Shown: piece by piece, positions 43,695 to 55,269 of the stretch | Position numbering within the stretch: position 1 is the stretch's first letter | How the letters are laid out: the number at the start of each line of letters is the position of its first letter | NCBI GenBank assembly: GCA_033977485.1 | Contig: CM066991.1 | Span: 51,376,850 to 51,440,849 of the forward strand | Length of the DNA: 64,000 nt | Direction of reading: 5' to 3' | Origin: Hydrangea macrophylla | Lineage: Eukaryota; Streptophyta; Magnoliopsida; Cornales; Hydrangeaceae | Program-made: the position numbers and the translations under genes | The notes under the pieces: model-generated | Databases searched by the model: none | Told to the model about the DNA's origin: nothing | Seen by the model: only the letters and a program-made list of their open reading frames with translations

Positions 43695-46600
43695 CTAAGC
43701 ATCATTGAACAACTCCGGGTACTTCTCCCGCATCTCTGACTCTAGCTCCCATGATGCTTCTCCTTCGTCATGAAACTTCACTGGATCTTTACCAACGGAA
43801 TTTCCTTACTTCTCAGCTTCTTAATTCCCCAATCCAGAATTCGCACTGGTCCTTCATGAATTGACACATTATCGTTAACCTGAATGTCCTCAAAGTTGAT
43901 CTCATGACTCGGATTGTGAGCACACTTTCTTAACATGCTAACATGAAACACGTTGTGTACTCCTGACATCTTAGGCGGTAACGCGAGTCTGTAGGCAACT
44001 TTTCCTACACGTTCAAGGATCTCAAATGGTCCAATGAAACGCGGTGCTAGCTTTCCTCTCTTCTGCCCAAATCTGACAATTCCTCGCACTGGAGATACCT
44101 TGAGTAGCACATGATCTCCAACACTGAATTCCAAACTCCTGCGACATTTATCTGCATAACTCTTGTGACTACTCTACGCCGTTCGCATCCTTTCTTTCAT
44201 GATCTGGATCTTCTCGTTAGTTTCTCGAACTAATTCAGGTCCAAGCAGTTGATTGTCTCCAACCTTTGCCCAACACAAAGGTGATCGGCACGGTCTTCCG
44301 TATAATGCCTCAAAGGGTGCCATTCCTATGCTCGAGTGGTGACTATTATTGTACGCAAATTCTATCAGCGGTAGATGAGTCTCCCATGAGCTCTCAAAAT
44401 CAATAACACACGCTCGAAGCATATCCTCCATCACTTGGTTAACTCGTTCAGTCTGCCCATCAGTCTGTGGATGAAAGGCAGTGCTCAAGTTTAATGAAGT
44501 CCCCAATGCTGTCTGTAGACTTTTCCAAAACTCTGCAGTGAATCTTGAATCACGGTCTGATACGATTGATACAGGTACACCGTGCAGTCGCACAACTTGT
44601 TGTATGTACATCCGACTCAAACGTTCGACTGGATACGACATACTATAAGCTATGAAATGCGCCGATTTGGTAAGTCGATCCACAACTACCCAAATAGCAT
44701 CGTGGTTTTGCTGAGACCTTGGCAAACCTACCACGAAATCCATAGTTATATGTTCCCACTTCCATCCGGGTACTGGTAATGGTTGTAGAAGTCCTGGAGG
44801 CTTTCGATGTTCCGCCTTCACTTGCTTGCATGTGAGATATTGAGACACGTGTTCCGCAACTTCTCGTTTCATTCCTTCCCACCAGAAGTTTCTTTTCAAA
44901 TCTTTGTACATCTTTGTGCCTCCTGGGTGGATAGTCATTCGCGACTTGTGCGCTTCGTCCATTATGTCTTTTCTAAGATTATCTTCATCTGGCACACAAA
45001 GTCTGCCTCTGCATCTGAGTGCTCCATCTGAACCAATACTCCAATTCTCTGGTTCCTTCACTGCATTGCTCGCGAACCACTCTTGAAGTCCTTCGTTCTT
45101 CCTCTGTGCTTCAAGGATACGTCTGATGAGTGTCGGTTGTACTACCAAACATCCAAAGTGTCGTCCTTCACCTGAATCTGAGGCTTGAATACCGAATCCA
45201 GCCAAAGTTCCCAATGCTTGCCATTCTTTGATCATAAGAGAAGCTACTATTATCCTCCTGGGTTTCCGACTTAAAGCATCGGCTACTACGTTTGCTTTCC
45301 CAGGGTGATACTGTAATGTGAAATCATAGTCTTTCAATAATTCCATCCAACGTCGTTGCCTCATGTTCAACTCCTTTTGAGAGAACAAGTATCTCAGGCT
45401 TTTGTGGTCTGAGAACAGATCGAACTTCTCGCCATAGAGATAATGCCTCTAAATCTTGAGAGCAAAAACAATCGCGGCTAGTTCAAGGTCATGCGTTGGA
45501 TAATTCAACTCGTGAGGCTTCAACTGCTGTGATCCGTATGCAATAACCTTTCCATCTTGCATCAGAACACATCCGAGTCCTTGGTGTGATGCGTCGCTAT
45601 AAATGGTGAACTGCTCACCGCTCTTAGGTATCGCAAGCACTGGCGCTGTAGTCAATCTCTCCTTCAATTCTTGGAATGCTCGTTCATGCTTGTTACCCCA
45701 TTCAAACTTCAAATCCTTCTTCGTTAGTCCGGTAAGAGGAGCTGCGATCTTGGAGAATCCTTCCACAAATCTCTGGTAGTATCCAGCTAGACCAAGAAAA
45801 CTTCTGACTTCCGTTGCAGTGGTTGGTATATTCCAATCCAGAACTACGTCTGTCTTTGACGAGTCTACTGCTATTCCATCTCGTGAGACAACATGTCCTA
45901 GGAACTTGACTTTCTTCAGCCAAAACTCGCACTTACTGAACTTCACATACAGTTGGTTATCTCGAAGGGTCTGTAGTGCGATCCTTATATATCCCTCATG
46001 TTCCTCCTTGGTCTTGGAGTAGATCAGAATATCGTCTATGAAAACGATAATGAACTGGTCCAAGTAGGGCCTAAATACTCTATTCATTAGGTCCATGAAT
46101 ACCGTTGGGGCGTTGGTTAATCCAAAAGACATAACCAAGAATTCATAATGCCCATACCTCGTCCTGAAAGCAGTCTTTGAAATATCCTCAGGTCGAACCA
46201 ACAATTGGTGATATCCGGATCGTAGGTCGATCTTCGAGAAAGTCGTCGCTCCTTGCAACTGATCAAACAGATCATCGATTCTAGGAAGTGGGTACTTATT
46301 CTTAATCGTGACCTTGTTGAGCTCCCTATAGTCGATACAAAGTCGCTGAGTTCCATCCTTCTTCTTAACAAATAACACAGGCGCTCCCCAAGGTGACGTG
46401 CTGGGTCAAACGAACTTGAGATCTTCTAGCTCTTGCACTTACTTCTTCAGTTCTTGCATCTCTGTTGGTGCCATCCGATAAGGAGCCTTCGATTTCGGTG
46501 AAGTTCCAGGCATTAACTCGATACAAAAATCAATCTCCCGCTTAGGTGGCAGTCCAATAATACTCTGAAACACATCCTCAAAGTCTCGGACTACAGAAAT

Positions 46601-48175
46601 CAGTGCAACAGTGAGTTCCGAACTCGAGCTCTCGATAGCTGCTAGACGGCTAGTGAGAAAAGCATCGCTAGAGGGGTTGCATTGAAAATCAAAAGACTGA
46701 CTTCCTGGTACCAAAAAGGTAATCATCCTATTGGCACAGTCCAACTTGGCACAATACTTCGTGAGCCAATCAAATCCTAAGATGATGTCAAATTCCCTCA
46801 TTGACAAAATGATTAGATCTGCGGGAAGAATTCTATCCTCGAGGGTTAAAGTACAGTCCTTGCACACTTTCCCTAATTTTACGGTTACTCCCAAAGGTGA
46901 TACCGCATTCAGGGCTACATCAAGCGCCTGGGGTACTAAACCCAAAAGTTTAACAATTCCGATAGCAACAAACGAATTCAAAGCACCAGCATCAAATAGA
47001 ACTTTAACTCGAGTGCTGAATAACGTAAGAGTACCTTCCATGTTCTGCTGTTTAGTCTCATCAAATCCCGCATTCTCTGGAAGAATAGCATTCATGCGAG
47101 CCTGTCCAACTTGGCCCGGAGCAACTGGTCTGTTGTATGCCCTATGGGGTGCTCTGCAATCCTTGCTGATGTGGCCATGCTTGTTGCAGTTGTAACAGAG
47201 AACGCTCGCCCTATTGTAGTTCTTGGAAGCTCGGCAGTCCTTAGCCAAATGACCTGGCTTTCCGCAATTAAGGCATCCACCAGTATTGCCTCCAGTAACG
47301 ACAGGAAGTCCTTGTGGAGGAGGAGCTGGGTTCATAGCATAACGATTCTAGGGAAACGCCGATTGTGGCCTTCTCTCTCCATTCCAGCTACGCTTGTTCC
47401 CTTGGAATCGCATCTGAGGTCTAGGTCCTTGGTTACCTCTGGGTGGTAGCCGATTCCCAAAACGTCCTTGCTCCCGTCCATTAATATCCTCATGACCGAC
47501 TGCCATTCCTACCATGGCCTTGAAGGTTTGACCCTGATGATTCAGAGTCATCCGTTGTAGTGGCAGTGAGAGGCCCTGGTGATACTGCCTATTCTTCTTC
47601 TCTGGAGTATCGATCAGATGAAGAGCAAAACGGGATAATCGTTCAAACTGCACCGTATATTCCCTCACGGTAAGGTTCCCTTGCCTTAGTTCGATGAATT
47701 CTCTCTCCTTCCTGTTCCTCTCGGTCTGAGGAAAGTAGTTCTCAAGAAAGAGCCCTTTAAATGTGATCCAGGCCATCCTTCTGGCCGCTTCCTCTCCTAC
47801 GGTCGCCTTCTCTGATTCCCACCAATCGGCAGCCGCATAAGTCAATTGGAATGTCGCCAGTCGATGCTTCTCGATCTCATTACATCCCAGGGTGTCGAAG
47901 ATTGCTTCCATCTCTTGGAGCCACTATTCTGCCTGCCACGGCTCAGTATTCCTGTCAAACTTCTCCGGACGAAAGTGACGAAAACGCTCCACTATTCTAT
48001 CCTCAACTGGCCGCGGGGGTGGTCCTTGATTATTTCCGTTGTACATGTTAGGATTGTTGATCCGTTCCATCCTACGCACAAAGGCTTCGAACAGTCCAGT
48101 CGGATCAGCAACTTGGGGTGCTTGGGGGACGTCCTCAATCTGAGCGGGACGATTCCGAGTAGGCATTCCTGCCAT
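43695..48175 (-). pseudogene. gag-pol: Gag-pol polyprotein of chromovirus I (six stops, one frameshift)
   Basis: One reading frame of about 1490 codons from ATG 48175. Order: gag core (about 47920-47400, pattern WWES...FLENYFPQTERNRKEREF); two intact CCHC knuckles (CLNCGKPGHLAKDC and CYNCNKHGHISKDC, about 47275-47155); protease site FDAGA (46993), Ala replacing the usual Ser; RT with FIDD at 46042-46031; RNase H with YSDAS near 45600; integrase zinc domain with H147 and H154 (numbered in the block starting 45388) but Tyr at position 184 where the first Cys is expected; DDE core ([25 protein letters not shown]); chromodomain at 43900-43700. Stops: 47926-47924, 47350-47348, 46441-46439, 46408-46406, 45451-45449, 44176-44174; all fit single C-to-T or G-to-A changes. 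A one-base loss just before 43780 shifts the frame in the chromodomain; the shifted frame ends at 43695. Function: reverse transcription and heterochromatin-directed integration, now lost. Confidence 0.94.
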
Positions 48176-48419
48176 CGATGCAGTAAGGTTGGGTACTATA
48201 CAGACATCTCTCGGTTAGTCGTCAACCCCAAAATAAATATAGAAAGTAATTCGCAACTAAATATAATAGTTATAGCTATTATCACATTAATAGCAAGGCA
48301 ACTATATACGAACAATTCAAAATCGATCACTTAGAGAGTCAGCCCCTTATCTCAAGGAAATCTTAAGGTTCAAACTCAAGAAATTTTGGACAATTGGTGA
48401 ACGCGACTACTAAACCTAG

Positions 48420-48431
48420 GCTTTGATACCA
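48420..48431 (-). other. Primer binding site of element I (tRNA-iMet, one change)
   Basis: Minus strand TGGTATCAAAGC, one G-to-A change from the usual TGGTATCAGAGC, seven bases from the LTR. Confidence 0.9.
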
Positions 48432-48438
48432 AAAATCC

Positions 48439-50467
48439 TGTCACACCCCGTAGTAGCAAAAATAGAGAAAATAAATTCTTTTTTTGGACCCGTAGGCCAT
48501 GACAGTTGAAAGTCACCACATTGTCCACGACCAAAGTCGAACCATCAGAGAAATGATTCAAACCACGCATTTGGAAGTTCTAAGTTCGATATATAAAACC
48601 AAAGTTAAATACTAACTATTACAACCCATAAGTATTGCAGAAGTATAAATAAAGTATTACGGCAACATACGCCGATAATAAACGTAACTATTTCAGAAGT
48701 CTCTAAACATAAACACGAGCTAACTACGACACAACTTCCAGCCTTCAGCTTGCGTAGTATTCAGCACCGGCATAGTCTCCATCATCGTAGGCTCCATCCT
48801 CGTGGCCTTTGCCTATGTATGCATCACCTACATACTCATAACCCTGGCCAGCTGGACGTCGAATATCCAGCGGCATAAAACGCCGTCAGCTACGAAAGCC
48901 GAGTGAATGCAAATACTAACAGAGTATCTACAGATATGTAGCATATAACAACATCAATAAAAAGGATCATCTCATCGTTCGTATGCATGTATGCACCAAC
49001 CCAATATCTAACAACGGACATCGTCCCAAATCTCCCAATACATAACATAGACACTTGGGTCCACATTAATCAGACATGTAGTCCCATACCTACGGTCTGT
49101 TCACTCTTGACACGCAGTCCCATATAATCTAGCCAAACACCCCGATATACTTTGGCCAACACGCCCCTGATACGTCCTGGCCAACACGCCCAATACTTTA
49201 CTCTGGCCAACTCGCCCAATATATTACTCTGGCCAACTCGCCCAATATATTCTCTGGCCAACTCGCCCCATATGTTACTCTGGCCCACTCGCCCCATATG
49301 TTACTCTGGCCAACTCTATCATATATTGATTTGACACGAAGTCCCGGTCCTATCCCAGCACCTGGGATTCCACACTCAACATCATACGGTCTTAGCGACC
49401 GCATTCACGCGCACCCATAAATAGTATCAACCTCTGCAGTCAACAGACCCACTAATATGCACGTCGGCTTCTTAATCTCGTTATTATCTCATATATATCA
49501 AAAGGATATAAAAATACAAGAAAAATACAGGGTATTACACATAACAACATTCAAACAAAAACTAGAATGAAATATTAGACATCGTGTATGATTCTAGTAA
49601 AAATAGGGCACAGGGGTATTTTGGTCATTTTCCAATTTATAAGTCAGGATCCGAAAATATTAAAGTTACGTGAGATCAAATAAATAAGTATTCATGTTGG
49701 AAGTTAAGAATTTTCGATCCTCATTAAGAATCCATCTCGATTCCAGTCGTATTTGAAAATACCAGTTTATCGTATTTATGCCATACTTATCTAAATACGT
49801 AATATAATACGTATAAGCATCACATAGTTAATATAAATCATAATCATAATCATAATCATAATCATGTGTTCATAACAAAGTGTAATATAAATAGCTGAGT
49901 GAGTTGGAGACTCACCTAAATTCGCAGAATAATGATGCCGAGAAAACCCGAAGAATCTTCGAATATAAAATTCCGACTTCAAATAGCGTTCTTGGTGTTC
50001 TTGGTGTACTATGTGTGTTCTTGGTTTACTAGGTGTGTTCTTGGTGTATTAGGTGTGTTCTTGGTGTTCTTGGTGTTTGTGTGTGTGTTCTTGGTGTTTG
50101 TGTGTGTGTTCTTGGTGTTCTTGGTGTTTGTGTGTGCATTAGGATAACTTCTCAACCTCATAAGTCTAAGGATAAATGTAATGAAATGGTCCCATATATA
50201 TAGGAACCAAGGAGGGACCTCACCTTGCAATTACCAAGAGTTAAAGGATCAAAGGATAATTATTTCCTTAGGGCCATGTTTGGTTGGATGAGCAATAAAA
50301 TCATAACTGATCCAAATATACCAGATATTCACAAATCTGCTAAATTTCTGTTTCTAAAAATTCTGAAAATTTATAATCGAGTTCTATAAATACTGAATAT
50401 TATAATAACAACATAAAAACACTTATTCATCTTGGGAAATAAATATTTAAAAATAGCGGGTATTACA
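48439..50467 (-). repeat. 5' LTR of element I (2.03 kb)
   Basis: Pairs with 41494-43653. Ends GGGGTGTGACA, where the other copy has GGGGCGTGACA (C-to-T). Holds the conserved Tekay-type LTR block (CTGGACGTCGAATATCCAGC at about 48851), the GGCCAACTCGCCC minisatellite (49131-49316) and the GTTCTTGGTGT minisatellite (49988-50136). Confidence 0.95.
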
Positions 50468-50534
50468 TCTAAATTGTCATATTCATGATTTCAATATTGT
50501 AATTCTGTTACATTATTTGTATTTTAGATTCATA

Positions 50535-51400
50535 ATGTCTAGCCCACTTGCTATAACCATGATCCAGAATAAGCTAATTGGAAACAACTACGTTGAATGG
50601 AAACTGGAACTAGATGAATTGTTAACTGCTAATGGATGTAAATACGTTCTTACCATTCCCTGTCCACCTATTCCATGCCATGACACCCCAACTGATCTTG
50701 CGGATCAATATTGGCAGTGGATAAGATTTGATGGTATAGCTCGCTCTAGCATCTTAGACTCTTTGTCTGATGTGTTGAAGCAGCAACATCAACCTTTAAA
50801 CACTGCCCGTGGTATAATATTGAACCTCGAGGAGATGTTTGGGAAGCTGAGTCGAACTACAAGGCTTAGAGCCTTGGAGTTAATCATGGACACCAGAATG
50901 TTGGAAGGAACTTCAATAAGAGAGCATGTTTTTAAAATGATTACTTATTTTAAAGTACTGTATGTTCTGGGTTCCAACATTGATGGTGAGACTCAAGTTG
51001 ACATAATCTTGCATTCGTTGCCTTCATCATTCACTCAATTTAAAAACATTTTTAAAATGAGTAAAATAGTTTTTTCACCAAGTGAATTGATGAGCTCTCT
51101 TTAGGCAACGATGGATATAGTCAAAGAGGAGTCATATGTTTAGAACATTGGAATGGCTTCATCTTCTGGAACTAAGCCTGAGGGCATAAGTTTAGAGAAG
51201 GAGAAGCAAGACTCAGGGATATGTGAGCCTGAGCCAACTGTTGAGAAGAAGGCAAGACTTGGAAAGGGAAAGGCTGGTGCCGTGCCAAAAGGAAAGTGTT
51301 TTCATTGCGGCATGAGAGGGCATTGGAAAAGGAACTGTGTGGAATACTTGACTACCAAAAGGCAAGGTACGATCCTTTCACTAGTTTTTGAAGTAAGTTG
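50535..51400 (+). pseudogene. gag: Copia gag, copy 2 (broken)
   Basis: Same protein as the copy at 35042. Open for about 189 codons from MSSPLAITMI to a TAG at 51102-51104, where copy 1 has Glu. Another TAG near 51140 stands where copy 1 has Gln. From 51153 the frame is open to about 51399 and carries an intact knuckle CFHCGMRGHWKRNC (about 51300). It is the better preserved copy, because copy 1 has an earlier stop and a frameshift. Both copies end with the same FEVS-stop, so that defect is older than the duplication. Confidence 0.88.
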
Positions 51401-53690
51401 AAAAACTGATACTTCAACTACTATGGGCACTAATTCTAAATTTTCTAATTATATATGTAATTGTTGCAGGGAATTGAAAAATAAGAATGTGCAGTGATTA
51501 GAAGATCTTGATTGCTTTTGGGATCTGATGCAAAAGTTGCTATTAGATTAATAGTTTTATATTGTAATAAAACTTTGGAGTTATTCGATCGATTTCAGTT
51601 TTGAATTAATGAATAATATTTATTCTTTTGATTTTGGTACTGAAATTCTTGATTAAAAGAAAGCGTTCTTTTATGTGATCTAAATAACTTGTCAAGCAAG
51701 TATCTCACCTATTTACTCTTGTTTCTCATATATTATCTAATGAAGTATTTAAATAACTCATGGGTATTTTACCATCTAAAAGGATAGCACCTTCAACTAA
51801 TTCTATAAGTTTTGGTTTAGAGGTCAGATCGCATTTAATCTAAATAGGATAAATGGGGAGTAAAGGATTGGATCCTAAGCTCTTTTTGGTTGCTAAGACC
51901 ATTGCCTATTTGTCAGTCCTATTTAGAGAGTAAACGTGATCAGATCATATTAATCTAAATAGGAAAAATAGGAAGTAGAGGATTGGATCCTAAACCTTTT
52001 TGGTCGCTAAGACCTCTGCCTATTTGTCAATCCTATTTAGAGGGTAATGATATCAGGTGATTTTTCTTTTTGAAAGATCACACGACCAAAGACTTATAAG
52101 AATTAGGCATACTTACGTATGTGGGCCAATAAACATTAGAGTTGAAAAGCAGTTTTGGCTACTCCAGATACTGATATAAATTTACCTATTGCACCTTTTC
52201 TTCAATCTTTTGAAGAAATTCGAAAGGTTTGGAATGAGGAGTTGTTGGTAAAAGAATATTACTGCTTTTGATTTGATCAAAATGGTGAGTATCTGTCTGA
52301 TGCGTTTATTGTCTACAAGAGATAAGAATGAAATTCTTTCCTGACAGTCTACACCTAGTGTGCCTCCACGGGATGGTGTAGCAGGTAGAAGGAACTATTC
52401 CTTGATTTTCTCGATGGTACTACAATGTACATACCGGATCTTATTCAAAAGCAAATCTTTTCAATAGACATCCCCAAAGTTGTGAAAAGAATGCGACTTC
52501 TTTCTCATGGTAACTTTGGATATGGATGTCTAGCACTTTAGTGTAAAGAAATGATGAGCCTTTTGAATCTAGATTAGAAGTATAATACTTTTGTAGTGTT
52601 TCCAGAGAAAACAAAGTTGGTTGGAGACCAAATTTTGCAAAGGAAAGATAATATAAAAAAGTAAAGTAATTTATATCTTAAAGCAATCTATAAATCATCT
52701 AGAACTAAAATCTACTACCTCTTCATCCATTCCTACATCGGTACTTCATTCTAGTGGAGAATTCTTAGCGTTGCTGAAATCGCTTTGTGCATTGAAGTTT
52801 TGTGATAAGGAAGCTCCGGTATATGATTTGCATAAGTCTACAAACTTAAGCAATCATCCAGAGATAAAGACATCTGTTTTGACATATTGGTCAAAATACT
52901 TTGGATTCATCTAAAGTATGGATGTAGTAGCTTAAATGGATGTAAGGATCCTTGCACAAAGGAAGTGTGGTGGTGATTATGGTTCCATATATTGATGATA
53001 TCTTTATCATTACGATATGTTAAAGTAGTGTCATCAATGATTAAGGTTAAGTTTCTACAGTATACTTGACATTTATGATCTCGGTGAGGCGAGCTATAAT
53101 CTTAAGATTTTTGCTCATTCAAGATCAGAAAGTTAAGATAATGAGATTGTCTCAAACTTCTATATTAGAAAGTTGCTGGCTAGATTCAACGTAGAACATT
53201 TCGATAAAGGTTTTTCACCTTTGAACATAACCTATTGCTCTTTCAAGACTTGTATCTTGGGATACAAGATGAAAGAGATCGCATGAAAGGTATATCATAA
53301 GCCTTCGCTATTGATAAACCTTGTATGTGATGTTAGGTATGGATATCAGTTATACCGTTGAGGTTGTTCACAGATATCAGTCCAATTGAATGTTCAGTTT
53401 TCTGAACTATCACAAAGTATATATTCTCTAGGGCTTGAGAAAGAACTAGCGGATATATGCAGGGTGATGGTATTTTGGACAATGTTCAAATTAGCTTTAC
53501 TGGATACATGTCATGTAACGTCTTTTGTCTAGGGATATAGTATAACATTAAGATGTTTTACTATGGATTGTTTCAGTCGATGATCATCAGTCCCTATGCA
53601 AAACCTTACGGGTTTAGGATTTTGACTAGTCACAGAGACTATGTTAGTGTTAGTGCTAACGCTATATGGTTATGAGTGCAAGTGGGAGTT
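51401..53690 (+). pseudogene. Decayed copia pol remnants, copy 2
   Basis: Colinear with 35906-38251, including the integrase-like GEYLSD.FIVY piece (about 52285) and YIDD at 52988-52999. Has a deletion of about 57 bp near 52393 relative to copy 1, between short ACTAT-like repeats. From about 52440 to 53690 it is nearly identical to copy 1, much more so than elsewhere. Ends in PPT-like AAGTGGGAGTT. Confidence 0.75.
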
Positions 53691-54702
53691 TGTTGGGAAT
53701 ATGCCTTCAAACCAATTAGTTGGACAATGGAATATCATAATGCATTTATGCATGTTAGTTCATGAGATGAATATTAGACTGGAATCCTTAAACAACATTG
53801 TATGTGGTCCATTTGTGTATATAATTACACATGTGAAATATGAATCACAAATCCTTGTTGTTTCAAATAAGTCACAGTAGATGATAAGTATGGATAACTT
53901 ATCAGGTATATAGTGTAGCATGATTAACGTCTACGGGGTAGAATGATGAATCTCATTCATAAGAGTCTTTGACTCTTGGTTAATATGCTAGTGCACTCGG
54001 TGCATTGACGGACCTGAGTTATGCCTTTTGACACCTAAACGCTATCACCGTCAATAGGAACTCAAAACTTGTATAGGGATACATGTCCTCAATCCTGAGA
54101 CAGTTATGGACGCAAGTTGTATACTTGGTTGCTTTGACTTACCAATCAGTGAGGTCTTGCAAGATCAACACCTGGGTATCTTGGGTAATCAAGTATGCAA
54201 TGTTGGGAACATATATTGTCAAGATGGAATTCTACCCTCTTCAATAAAACGAAGAGTAAGTATTCCCTCGAGAATGTCACTAGGTGTGATTACTGAGAGC
54301 TGGCCAGCCTTGTCAACAAATTGTTATTGTTGACATGTTTAGTAATCCAAGAGTAGTGAATGATACTTGAGGAATATAAGATGTACTATCTATTGGGTCG
54401 ACAGTATCTTAAGACATACATCCCAATGATAGATACGAATACTGCCTGGTAGAGGGACATCCGTATCATATTATACAAGTCTAGCAATCACTTATTTATG
54501 TGTGATTATGTTCTTATGCACTTGAGTGAAATTATCATTTTATAGTGGCATTAATGATAATTGATTAATTATTGATTCCTTAGTCAAGAGTACTGACTAG
54601 ATGGAATAATAATTAATCGGAGCCAGTAACTAAGAACCTAGGAGGTCCCACTCTTAGCTCCGCCAGAATGCTTGGAAAAGCAAATGAGAATGTTGTCAAG
54701 AC

Positions 54703-54797
54703 TGGTTCGATCGATCGAAGTTGTTATCGATCGATTGAAGTCTAGACAGGTTCGATCGATCGAAAGTTCGATCGATCGAAGTTTTTGATCGATTGAA
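54703..54797. repeat. Palindromic TCGATCGA motifs upstream of TATA, LTR3
   Basis: Five copies, including two perfect TTCGATCGATCGAA in close tandem near 54750-54780. Confidence 0.88.
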
Positions 54798-54818
54798 AGT
54801 AAGTTCGGTTCTGGGAAT

Positions 54819-54829
54819 CTATAAATAGG
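54819..54829 (+). promoter_or_regulatory. TATA box of copia LTR3
   Basis: CTATAAATAGG, same place as in LTR2. Confidence 0.75.
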
Positions 54830-55269
54830 GCAGCTACGTCCAGAAAAGTGAGTTCGTCATTTTTAACATACCAGTTGCTGCAGAACTTGTTTGGAGTTCC
54901 CAAACCTTCCCTATTCTCACTATTAGGGTTCCCACCAACCCTAGCCACTCTGGGAGCATTCAAGGAGACATAAGGGTGAAGATCTCTTAGATGTTGCTGC
55001 TGCACATAGAAGGAGAAGGACTAAATCAGAATTGGGTTCAAGACCATAAGGTAATGCACCTGTCCCCTCTCCTGTACGCATCTATAGAGTTAATGAGTAA
55101 TAGATCCAGGCAACCAATAAAAGTTTTGAACTTTGTTTTTCCACTGCGCGTTTAAATAAATTTTAAACCTATTTTTCCTACAGTAGTTGTGTGCTTGTTG
55201 CCCTATTTGCGTGATTGCTATTCGTTTTTTTTTTGTCAGTCGTTGTTTGAGTTTATTTTCTTTTAGTTT

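Larger units (their letters stand above)
41494..50467 (-). mobile_element. Element I: Tekay/Del chromovirus (Ty3/gypsy), near complete
   Basis: Minus strand: 5' LTR 50467-48439, PBS 48431-48420, gag-pol frame 48175-43695, PPT 43665-43654, 3' LTR 43653-41494. Flanked by TATAA (41489-41493) and TCTAA (50468-50472); removing I restores the copia leader seen at 34960-34985. The gag, protease, RT, RNase H, integrase, chromodomain order and the 2-kb LTRs fit the Tekay/Del chromovirus clade, which usually targets heterochromatin through the chromodomain. Confidence 0.95.
31739..55182 (+). mobile_element. Element complex G: copia-type array LTR-internal-LTR-internal-LTR
   Basis: Three copies of one LTR (about 31739-33203, 38252-39730, 53691-55182) alternate with two internal regions, 33204-38251 and 39731-53690; the second holds the 9-kb gypsy element I. 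Each internal region starts with a tRNA-iMet PBS and has a gag with a zinc knuckle, then a much deleted pol. Shared defects show that the two internals come from one already defective element. Such three-LTR arrays are known to arise by recombination between LTRs or tandem duplication. Confidence 0.9.
53691..55182 (+). repeat. Copia LTR3 of complex G (1.49 kb)
   Basis: Starts TGTTGGGAATATGCC, ends TTTCCTACA, followed directly by Athila-like sequence. Has one more palindrome pair than LTR1 and LTR2 (54703-54797). Confidence 0.93.

Noticed and set aside
46731..47449. Long plus-strand ORFs opposite gag-pol of element I
   Set aside because: Antisense shadows of the polyprotein frame, which has clear retroelement motifs.
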